From Sapria himalayana (lineage: Eukaryota > Streptophyta > Magnoliopsida > Malpighiales > Rafflesiaceae): 64,000 nt of DNA. How positions within the stretch are numbered: the first letter of the stretch is position 1; the number at the start of each line of letters is the position of its first letter. The translations under genes were made by a program, and so were the position numbers. The notes under the pieces are model-generated. The model was given only the letters and a program-made list of their open reading frames with translations. It was not told where the DNA came from and did not search any database. Where the stretch lies: contig JAREIK010003431.1 of the NCBI GenBank assembly GCA_029783825.1, forward strand, positions 820,994-884,993, in the 5' to 3' direction. Below, piece after piece: positions 14,301 through 26,300 of the stretch.

Positions 14301-17300
14301 TTTAATATAACAATCAAGAAGCTCATCATGTTGTTACCAATCAGGTCAGCCAATAAGTAATTTCTAGTCTACTGATAATACTTTAGTATAAAGCATTTTG
14401 AACTTGAATGTTATTTTATATGAAAAAAAAATCAGGATAATACAATAATCATTATTTACTTATCTACCAATAAATAAATTACTAACATCTTCATGCAGAC
14501 TCTCATAATACATTATGTTTTTTTTTTCCTTTCAAGTTAGGTATTTGAAATATGTATGTATCATCTTGAAAAAAAATATTGAGTTGAGGTTTGGGTTGGT
14601 TTTTTCTTTTTTGATATTTACCTTTCTTTTTTACTTTCATTGTTTAAGAACACACGACACATAAGCTGCCTCAAATTATATATATAATTGATATTATATT
14701 TTAAAAAAAAAATTGATAATTAAAATATATTTTTTCATTTCTCACTCACTCGTCTCTTCCCCCTCAACCAAATTTCATTGTGACCAAAACCCTAGATTAG
14801 CAAAAATAAAAATAAATATACAAATCCTCAAATTAATAAAACTTCATAATCATATATACAAGAGAATCCTCTATAAATAATCACTTGTTTGAATTGGAGC
14901 AGCACATAAATTAGGTGATCCCATCAATAAAATAAAATAAACTAGAAAATAAAATAAAATAAAATATTATTAGAACAAACATAAATTATAACAATAAAAA
15001 ATATTATGTATTAGATTCATGACAAATTTAGCTTATGATCACTAAAATTGTATCTATTTTAACTTTAATGACACTCTTGTTACATAACAATGAATTTGTG
15101 GGAGAAAGATTAGTTATATTTTAAAGGATGTTTCACTTGCTTATTGTTGGATTTCTAAATCAACTAATTACAATAATATTATAAAACATTTCAAATTCAA
15201 CAAATAATTAATCATTGAAGAACTTAAAAATCATTGTGGTATTATATTAGTAACCTCATATGTATAAAGATCATATTCAATGCACATAATTTTCACTTTA
15301 ATGTGAGATCTATGAGAGATAAATATATTGATAGCTTTACCTCAAATTTCAAAGAGATTATATCTGATAAGTCTCAAACTTGAGACATTTACCCTTAAAC
15401 AAAGTCATTTGTCATCACATTAAGGCATGACTTCCAAAATATGCCAGTAACAGAAAACTTTATCATGTGATCAGTCATCTCAATATTATTCTCATACAAA
15501 TACTTTTATTTTTTGAATTCTTATGAAATTCAGTATATTAATATTTGGATAATCACACAATATCCTTAGATATATAAACTACTCATAAATATTTCATTTA
15601 AGTACTAATTCAAATGTCACTAAATAAATTTAAATTTTTTTCAAATATTTCATCCTTATGATTCTATCATATATGAATATATCACAACTATATTTAAAGA
15701 ATTTAAATTTAAAATAACATATTTAATACTAAATTTGATAATACTAAAAATAATTGTATTAATAACTTTAATTGTATGAACTATCAAAAACTCCTAGCTG
15801 AAATTTTTCATGTTATATATATTTATAATAATATTATTTTAATTGTACCAATTGAATTATAATTAATTTCACTCACATTAGATGTTATCTAAACTTTAAT
15901 AAAAATTATGAATATATCTTTTAAAATACAAGAATTTTATACTTTATGTCAATTAATAGATAAACAGAGGTGTTTGAATGGGCCATTGGCCCTTAACAAT
16001 GCATATCCAATAAAAATTGGATCGTGACATAACCCAACATGACTTAAATCGAGTCTGAATTAGTGTCAGGCCAACCCATGGCATGGCTAGAGTCGTTCTA
16101 GCCTTCTAGCCCAAGTGCCTTAAAAGATGAGGCACAACACAAAATGATGGCTCATGTGGGCGGATTCAACCTACCTAGCGAACTCAGGTTAGCCTAGAAT
16201 AAATCAAGTTTTCCTAGGTTTGAGTCATGTTTAGTGCATGGTCATAGTGTGCTAAGAAATACGGACAGAAATACAGACATGTAGATACAATACGATGGGA
16301 TATGGGAACACGATAAATTTTAAAAAACTAGGATATAAGCACGGCTAGGACACTGCATGATAAAATAAAATAAAATAAAATAAATTATCTTTATAAATAT
16401 TATTCTTAAAAAATATTGATAAAATAAAGTAAAATTTATAATTATCTTTATAAATATTAGTTATTTTATAAAATAAAATAAAATAAAATATTTTTATTTT
16501 TTAAAATATTTTATTTTATTTTATAAAATATTATTTATAATTATCTTATTTTATAAAATAATATTTGATAATTATCTTATCTTATAAAAAAATATTTTTT
16601 TTATTTTACTAAACTATAGTCCATTGAGCTATAGTTTATTTTACTAAACTATATCTTATCTTATTTTATAGTTTATTTTATAAAATAAACTATAGTCCAT
16701 TGAGCCATTGGACTATAGTTTTCAATCATCTTCAATATTCAAGTCTAAATGCATGAATTTATTTAAAATATTATAAAACTATATTCATCATTTCTCTGAC
16801 TTCTTAATCTTTTATTAAAATTTGATTGTCATCATTCTTTATACATCTTTTATGACTAATATATTTGTTCTTCTTCTCACACATCCTAGTAAATTATAAA
16901 TATTATTTTTCTACTATTTATTTTATTCTGTATTATACAACTCATCATATGCATTAAACTTTATTTTATTCACTGCTGATTTAGTTTTTTTTTTATAACC
17001 TTACATAATTTCATTATATCATCATTCTTATTTTTTTTGTATTTTTTTTAAATCAATTTCATTTTTCCTTAATATTTTGTTAAACCTTAGATTTTTATAA
17101 TAGAATTTCTCTAAGTAAATATTTTCTTTAAACATACTTAATTTTTTTATATATATCTTTGAGATAATTAGTCAATTTATTTCACTTAATATCTATATCT
17201 ATGTTAAATGACAAGTTAATTTTGTTTTCTAGTTTTTTCCTGAAAATACTTATCATTTTTTTCTTAAAATTATATTATTTTATATTCAAACACTTATTTG

Positions 17301-20300
17301 AAATCTCCTTATGATTTTAATTTTCAAGACACGTTCATTATGCCTAATATTTTCAAAATTGTTCATCTTGTTCTATTTCTTTCTCAAAACTCATATCCTC
17401 AATGAGTCAAAGGTATGACTCATAACTCTTATTACTTACTATTACCTTGCACTAATCGATCAATTATGATGCTTTCTTATTTAAATATCTATCAATTATA
17501 ATGCTTTCTTATTTTGGTATATCTTACACTAATCCATTTATATCTTCTCAAAAAAAATATTTATTCTTTCATTATGACCAACTTGTAGAGAATAAACATT
17601 AATCACATTTAAGAATTTTGTCTGCTATTAGTTTAAGTGATAAGTCTATTATTAATTCTTTTGATCTCTATAATTTTGTTTTTTAAGTTTTCATTCACTA
17701 TTATCTCAATATTATTAATATTTATTTTTTTTGCCCACATAGCTAAACTTATACCATTTAACTCCCTAGATTCATCACCCTTCCACTTAGTCTCTTATAA
17801 AGATCATATATTAATAGTTATATGCTTAAGGATATCAACTAATTTTATGCACTTACCATTCAAGAACTCAATATTCCAAAATCTTATCCTAAAATTATTA
17901 ACTTGGACTAACTTCTTTACACGCCCTTGTCCAACAAAGTACAAGAACTCTTACTTTTTTAACATAAAGCCTAAGTAGTATCGCAAAGATCTTTGCCAAG
18001 TCACAACTCAAATAATGTATCACATTACTTAAAATAGATAACTTTATGGCATTAACACATATCAATAATTTAGGAACCGTTGTAAATTAGTAAAGAGTTT
18101 ATTAAGGTGAGCTGTCTAACTGATGTCGCCATCCTACTTTATCCAAGATTGAGACAGACAGTGTAAAAATAACTGAGACAGACATACTACAAAATATGTA
18201 TATATGTATATGTATATGTATATATATATATATGTACATATATACACACACACACACACATACATACATATATAGAAAAAGAGAAACCCATGGAACTCCA
18301 AACCCAAACTCAAGCAACGAAAAATTTAATGTGATCTTATAATCCTAAGCATACTAACTCCTTCAACACCTCAATGGTAGAAGAATATGATAATATTCCT
18401 TTATAAATCATCAACTAGAAATATCTTGCATCCAAAACATTAAAATTCCTATTTTTAGGATCAAATCTCCATTACTCATTATCTCAAAAATTTTTTTGCA
18501 TTGTTGGAGTAATACATGTCTCTAGCAGCTCATTGATCATCACAATAATTTATAAGTCATCCTCATGCATAGTTGTGTCCATAGCCATTGTAGTTTGAGA
18601 CCAGAAACAATGATTGTCCTGAAGAATAAAAGTCCATGATCACTGGAAAAACTCCAGGCTTTAGAAAATCCCAAGAATAATCATTTTGCTTCGTTACAGT
18701 CATATAATATAATCCAAAGAAAACTCAAGTAATCCCATAAATGGCTTTTGAGTTTTTTCCAATGGCACATTCATGACCAAGCAAGCATTTGGAAAATCTG
18801 CACTGCCAATCTCCATTCCTGGCTTCCCAGGGCAGAACATTATTATGTTTTAAAATGATCACACATCTCCTATACCGCTTTATGTGAGAACAGCCTGCAG
18901 AGGATAATCCACCATTTTCAGCAAAGTCATTATACCAAGGAAAAGAAGCACAAATGAAAAAATTCTGTCAATGGTTAATAGCTTTTACTGATCAAAAGCT
19001 CTTAAATGTTTGCTACTCAATGTACAACTAATCACATTAGACGTCCACCGATAAAGAAACCACACAAACTATAATCAGACTGCTGCCCTACAAGCCTGTG
19101 TTTCATACTGTGAAGCAAAAGTAATTGGCACCACCATCACCCCTATTAGCAAAAAGCCATGAGGGTGATTAAATATCTGATAGGATCTTCCAAAGCACCC
19201 CACACCTGTAGAACCTCCTCAAAAACTTAGGCAAAACTACCCAAACCAGTACGGTTAATTTCGGAGTTAAACCTACAAAAAGAAATGTATTTTTGAGATG
19301 TTGATACTACTCCAGCAACTGCATGAATCCATCAGATGCCCCGTTGGCACTTTTATAATAACCATCTGCAGCATCCTCTGCTTGTTCCAATGCACTTTAA
19401 ACCTGATTTACTTTCATTCCAAATTTGGGCACCAGGTGCAGATGAACTGGTTTCACCCACTTTGAGAGACTGATCTCCAGCTTCACCCTCTGTATAAATA
19501 TCGGTATATAACTTAACAAAAATATTAGTGACCTAAAAATCATTCAAATTTCATAAAATTACTAAAAAATATAATGATTTATTTAATTCAAATTCATTCG
19601 ATTGAAAGGTAAAATATTAAAATTATTATTCAATTTATTAATACTCTTTAATTTTGTTTAAATACATATTTTGTAATATGTTATTAAGATTTTAAAGTAA
19701 TAATATAATTACAAAATATGTAATTAATATTAAAATTATAATTTATTTAGTTTAAATACATTAATCAAAACAAATAAAGAAATTTTATCCTAAGTCCTAA
19801 CTACTTACATTGACAAAATGGATATTGTTCTTCTAGACCATTCTATTAAAAACACATTTACCCTAAACCTTTTGGGTATTAAATCCATATAAAGATAGAC
19901 ATCATACCCATTATACTAGACTCTCACTTTAAGCACTGGATCTTAGAGAGATTAAGATCTAGATAGCTTATATTCAAAAGTCGAAGACACTGCATCTTAT
20001 AAGTCTCAAACATAAGACATACCACTCTTGGACGATGACACATATCATCGCATCAAGGCTTTATTTCTATCATATGCATACAATATAAGAAATTTTCAAG
20101 TGATCAATCATCTAAATATTATTATTATTCAAATACATTTAAATTCAAAGTTCTTATGAAATTCAAGTGCTCTAAATCCAACTACATATATAAAATTAAT
20201 TCTATATATGTAATTTTTTATATTTATATCTTTATATTTAATTACATATCAAAAAAGATTTTTTAAGATAATTTAAATAATAGTGTATCATTTTAGTAAG

Positions 20301-23300
20301 CACCGTATAAATAGCAATGCAAATGGTATGGAGAGGAGTGGCATAGGCAACGTGGCACAGGCACAATGAACAAAACTACATGGAGTAGACTTGTTTGAAG
20401 ATACTTTTATATCTCCCTGTGGCACAGGCAGCATGGAGTGGATAGCAATGCAAGCAAGACATGAGAGCAGGGCATGGAAAGGCAAGCGAGACAACAGCAT
20501 GGAGTAGTTGGAAGTGCCAGGAGTTGATTTCATTACATATCAAAAAAAATCTGATAAATTAGCAAAAGAATCAAGAAAAGCTGATTTGCTGATTTTCAGC
20601 ATTATTACCAAGAATTCGGCGATCAATGACCAATATTGTATCAAGGGCCACTAATACCCCCCCCCCCCCCACAATAGTTCCACTAAATGTCTGGATTTTG
20701 CTCTTTGTTAAAGGTTACTATTTTTATTTATTTTAAGTGTATTTTATGTTTGATGGAAGCACCCAGCTCGTGAACTATCCCAATGAATTTTCCTCCTATA
20801 TAAAGGTTTTTATGTGTGTTGAGTGCGTGTGAAGTTATATTGAGTTGAAGTTATATTATTGTTATTTTTTAAGTTGCATTAAGTTAATTTCAGTTTATTC
20901 TGTTTTTAAAAAAAATCGTAAGACAAACCAAGAGGGCAACAACTGAGGATCATCTCATGACATAAGCAGCAGATAATTGAATCATATGACAGAAACAAGC
21001 AGTTTCTCTTGTGATCCATTGTTTTTTCATATTATGGAATAAGAAGCATCTGATATTCCAGCAGATAAAATACACTGATCAGCAGCTAGGGCTAACCTGA
21101 CAATTGCCATCCCCCTCAACTTTATGCTCAACCAAATCATACACCTGCAATCTGAGATCAAGTAATTTATTACAAATGCCCAACAAAAAGCAAGATGGAT
21201 CTCAGAAAAACAATGATTCATCAAATTTGAATGCCTTTCCAGCAGTCTCTGATGATCTAAAGTTGCTTCATCAACTGATGGTATTTCTCCATTCATTCTA
21301 GGAACATGCTGTCGAATAAAAATTGAAATAAATAGAACCATAAAAAAAAGTAGTTCTTTGAAAAGAAAAATTTTCTTTTTTAAAAGCCCGGCAACAATAC
21401 AAGTCATGAAAGCACCACAATGATCATCAAAGTTCATTCTTCATACTATGGCATCGTGTACACGAATTTTAATTCGCCATGCACAGCAGTGTTCACCCAT
21501 AATCTCAGGTAAATCAAGTTCTTATGTGTTCTTCCTTAATATCTTCATCTAATTTTTTTGATGGTTTATCTCATTAACCACAATTTTCACTAACTTACTA
21601 ATTTTAAATATTTTTTAATATTTAATATATTATTACTCTTTAATTTTGTTTTCCTATCCTAATGATGCTTAGATATCTCTTATTATATTCATTTTTCAAT
21701 TTGTTAATACTAAAGTAGCATTACTAATTGTACCACGGCTCACATTGACAATGTGGACCTCCACAATTATTTTTTATGTATTTTATCTTACAATAGCTCA
21801 ATATTTTAAATCATAAAACATAATTAATTAAATAATAATCCCATAACATTTTCTTTTTTATATATAACATATCCTTCTATTATATAAGACTCATCATGTT
21901 ATTCTTCTTATTTTTTATTTTAATTACATGATTTATATCTTTGTTAATTAAGTCATTCTTTTTAACGATAAATCATAGATATTAAAAAACTCACTTTAAC
22001 TGATATAGCCATTTATATATATGACTAGGATTGAAGATCATATGATGTGTTCTCTAGTCAATGACTCATTATTATTGTTTTTCAGAAAAGAAAATGAAAA
22101 ACAGACAGTAAAATAAAAAAACAATCAAAATTATTATTATTTTTAAGTTTCCAATTTATTTTTAGTTTACTTTTTTATTGTTACTTCATCATGGATGATA
22201 ACACCTAATAAATGGGATGCCCCAGTTCAATGACTCATTATATAAGTGCATCACTTATATATAATTCCTCAAGTTTTTCTAATGAAGTTTAGAAATGTTA
22301 TGATTTGATTTTCTACAAGATATCAAAGTAAACCCCTAGGTAGAAGAATCAAACCCTAGGATTTCCTAAATAGAGACGTTCAATGTAATAACGCATTGGA
22401 CATGTGTGCACTGTAGAGCAACAAGGTCTGCATTTGGATTGGTAATGAGCAATAAGGTCTACGGGCTGATAAGAGCAACAAGATCAAAGTGAATAGGAAA
22501 TGCTAAGAATTTCTATATTAATTCCAATAATCTTCATGCATAAATTATAGTTAATCATAATATAAACAAATTAATAGAATATAAAAGTAATATGTAAACA
22601 CTTACATTAATAATTAATTTCAAATAAAATTATAAATATTTTTTATCACATAATTTGAACAATTATCAATTATAACTTACATAACATTATCTTAATCGAC
22701 TTCTTCTACTCAATTGTTAAGTAATTCAAAAAATTTATCTTAGATATTAATTTTAAAAGAAATATCAATAGGTTTTATGAATTTGATCTTTCTTTAAGAA
22801 TTCACTATAAAATTCACTAAGACTTTTTCTTTTATATCAGTTCACCAATCCAGCATTATTAAACAATTATTTTACCTCTATTCTGTGAAATGATCATTAA
22901 TTAAATTCTTTACAAAAATCAAATTTTTTAGATTAGTAATTCTCATATCATGAAAATTTAGTCCCTTAAATCTCAAATTATATTATCTATTTGATTCAAG
23001 CATTGAATGAAAAATAGTATAGTTCATTGCATTAAATAGAATAATGGTATCATAATTTTATATACAAAATAAAATATTAATTCTTTTTGGCTTCTTTCTT
23101 GTAAGCATTGTTAAAAGTGTTTTAAATATTTTTTATGTTTTGAACAACTATTTCTAGAATGTAAGTATGCATTGTTTGACTAGTTCAAGATATTTCGAGA
23201 TGATTAGTAAGGGAAGACTTGTTTTTGATGATTATTAGTTTTTGTGGGGCAAGGAAGCTTTAAGATGATTAGTTTTAATGAGAAAGTGGGGCTTTCATAG

Positions 23301-26300
23301 TTATTAGTTTTTGTGGGGAGAGGGGTCAAGAAAGACTTCGAGATTACTAGTTTTTGTAGGAGATCTTTAGAATTACTATTAACTCCTAAACATGTATCAT
23401 TTTGTGCCTTTTGAAAATGGGTGCACCTCTCCCCAGGCAAGGCACCTTGGCAGGGGTGTTGTGGTACCTAAGGCGGGCTTTTAATAATTATTATAACAAC
23501 CAAGTCAATGTTCAATGAGCCTGTTAACATGTAAAATGATTTCATGCACAATACACAAGATGAAAACAATGGATTTAAATGAAATGGTACATGCATAGAA
23601 GCAATAAGAAAAACACAAAAAAGAAGCCATTGGGAATGACACAATTTAATGAGGAATCACTTTAAGCCAATTTTGAGTCGATGAGCATATTAACTCAATT
23701 TAATAACTCCTCAAATAAGACTTGTGTTTATTCTCATTATCTCATAGGTCACGAGATAAGATTAAGTTCCACCAATGAAGAGTATGATAAAAGATCGTAT
23801 CTAATACACAAGGCTTCTACTTTGCAAAGCATCTAAGAGAGATTAATATTTTGATTGCCTAATACTCAAATTAAAGATAAAATTTTTGATGAGTCTCAAG
23901 CCGAAGACTTACAACTCTTAAACAAATATACTTATCATTACATCAAAACACAATCAAAGAAGAATATGATGTGTGTGTGTGTGTGTGTGTGTGTATTTGT
24001 TGTCCTTCTAAAGAAACATATTAAACATGAAAGAAGGATTTGGACCAAGCACATGAGTAAACCCAAAGTATCACATCCATGTAGAGGCAATGGATAGAAC
24101 TCAAAAGATCTATGCATGACATGTTCCAAGTTTTTAATCAATACTATTGAGATTCAATGAGTTGGTAGGAATATTGTCTCCTACAACAAAATGAGGTTCC
24201 TTCATCTATCAATTCAATTGAACCACATCACTCATCGCTCATCATTTTAATATTAAAAGGCCATTACAATGTAACATGTATCAATTATTGACATCTAATA
24301 AAATCAAATCTTTTATGATGTCTAATAATGATTTTATGCTTATAAAATTCATATTTTCAATTGACCGACATGAAATAATTTAATTTTATATCAAAAACTA
24401 TATAATAAATAAATCAATCTCCTTAATATAATTTCAAAAAGTCTATTATATTTTTTAAAAAAAATCTTATGAAGTTAGGATTCCCGAATATAAGGAAGAT
24501 GGGAGAAGAAAAAAAAATTTTTAAAGATAATTATTTTATTAAGATAAAAAGGTTGAAGGGTTTGAATATAATATAATCATTTGTGTGTGTATGTGTGTGT
24601 ATGATTTAATATATTTCACAAATCGAGTCATCCTAAATAATAAAATAATAAAAAATAAACTAAAGCTCATTACTTCCTTTCAAGTTGGGTATACATGTCA
24701 CAAATCCCTATCTTTGAAAAGAAGAAAGTAACATATAATCATTTGAGAGTCTTCATGAATAACATTTATTATTTTATCACTAATAAGTATGTTAGCTATA
24801 ATAATCGAACAATCTCAGATTTTCTTTCAAATAGAATAATAATTAATTTCAATATATTTTGTTTGCTCTTGAAATAAAAAGTTGGCCACAATGTAGATAA
24901 ATGTCTGGCTAACAAAGTAAAATATCATTAATCTATAAACTAGTATGCAAAACTCCTCCAAGGATGACTAGTCTATTAGAGCTCATAAGTAATTGACATC
25001 AACAATTTGTATTATACTTTGTATTGCTCACAATCTCTAAACATAATCTTATATCCTAGAATTTTTTTCACATAACTGGGAATCTTAAATATTTCATTTG
25101 TATGAAAATATATAAAATAGTCAATAAAATAATTAATTATATTGATAATGTAGATAATATATGACCTAGTTACTATCAAATAATATAATTTTCCTACGGT
25201 TATCTTAATGTTAATTAATCAACTAACGAACTAATATCTATAAATAAGTTTACATATGGATCAAGTGATGAGTAAGCTGGTGCACATACTATCACATCAA
25301 GATCAGATAAATTATTCAAAATATATCTCCTCTGAAAAAAAAATCATTGTCCTTATATATTTAAACTCTATATCAAGAAAATATCTCAAGCATCCAAAAA
25401 CTTTATATATATCTCGTTCTTTACTTATCACTAATTGCTTCGAGCCTCTTTTTATAATCTTAAATCATTTAATCATAACAATAATTAAAGTAAAATATGT
25501 ATCACCCATTAAAAGTAACTTCAACTTATTATAATTATTAAATATTAACAATTGTATGATTCATAATAAAATTCTTGATGAAAGACTTATCACTTAAAAC
25601 CCAAGAGATTCCACCATATTATAGTAAAATATGTATCAACCATATAAGTAACTTCAACTTATAACAATTATTAAATGTTAACAATTGTATGATCCATAAT
25701 AAAATTCTTGATGAAAAACTTATCACTTAAAACCCAAGAGATTCAACCATATTATTCCATCACACCAGCATATCTTGGGTATGTTGTTAGTACACATAGG
25801 TTCTTCAAAGCAAGTTTGAAAATATAAATTTTACACGAGGTCCAAAAAATAAGTCATAACTTGGCTTTCATAATGTGTCCTGCTGATTTGCAAGTTACAA
25901 TATTAATAATTATAACTTGAACTACTTTTTGAGAACTAATCACTTCTATAGTGTTAATCAATAAATTAGCTATAAAGTAATTGTCTTTAGTCTCTCCTTT
26001 ACATTTATTGCTTTCAAAAACATTGGCTTATTTTTTTTTCATTCCAAGTTTTCTTGATTGGTTTCAATAGATTATCAATATTACTCTTCTCTTTCTATAA
26101 TAATGTAGTTCTTAATACATTATATGCTGGCATGATATAACATAAAAGTTGACTTGTTATTTTAAAGACACTAGCATAATAAAAATTTCTAGCAAATTAA
26201 AAAGACAACTCCTCAATGTAAAACATCATAACTATCTCACTGTTAACTATTTCATGTACACTCATATTGAATATCTTCTTAATTGATCCAATAAGCTCAT

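Larger units (their letters stand above)
10655..14560 (+). mobile_element. Decayed full-order Ty1/copia retrotransposon (internal region)
   Basis: Order of remains on the plus strand: primer-binding site; leader/gag zone (to about 11900) without a clear domain; integrase at 12050-12560, readable as NGLRYFVIFINDYTR and later IYQTSCVGTH and ITFLINWMSSYVL; reverse transcriptase from 13180 (LSHPKWQHTILDEQSTI and, 13340-13450, VKFIARxFxxAYY with LVTKIATIQLVAIF); RNase H from about 14120 to 14510, ending in a KLG-like C-terminus. Every domain is broken by stops and frameshifts. It lies in sense opposite to the OTU gene inside its intron 4. Confidence 0.75.
6899..21096 (-). other. Giant intron 4 of the OTU gene (14.2 kb)
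   Basis: Bounded by CAG|GTTAGC at 21096 and TTATCTAG at 6899. It contains a copia element with 5' LTR and primer-binding site, a hAT relic, a LINE relic, and a broken foreign exon at 19.3-19.5 kb. Confidence 0.88.

Noticed and set aside
17637..17978. 113-codon hydrophobic ORF on the plus strand
   Set aside because: The opposite strand reads as an L1-type endonuclease relic (ETKWKGDESREL), so the plus ORF is a shadow.
21027..21437. 136-codon single ORF on the minus strand as a gene
   Set aside because: Only residues from two spliced exons inside it are conserved (OTU exons 3 and 4); the rest is intron read-through.
23200..23345. CRISPR-like spaced repeats (ATTAGTTTTTGTGGGG)
   Set aside because: Degenerate, irregular spacing, eukaryotic AT-rich intron; an imperfect tandem repeat.
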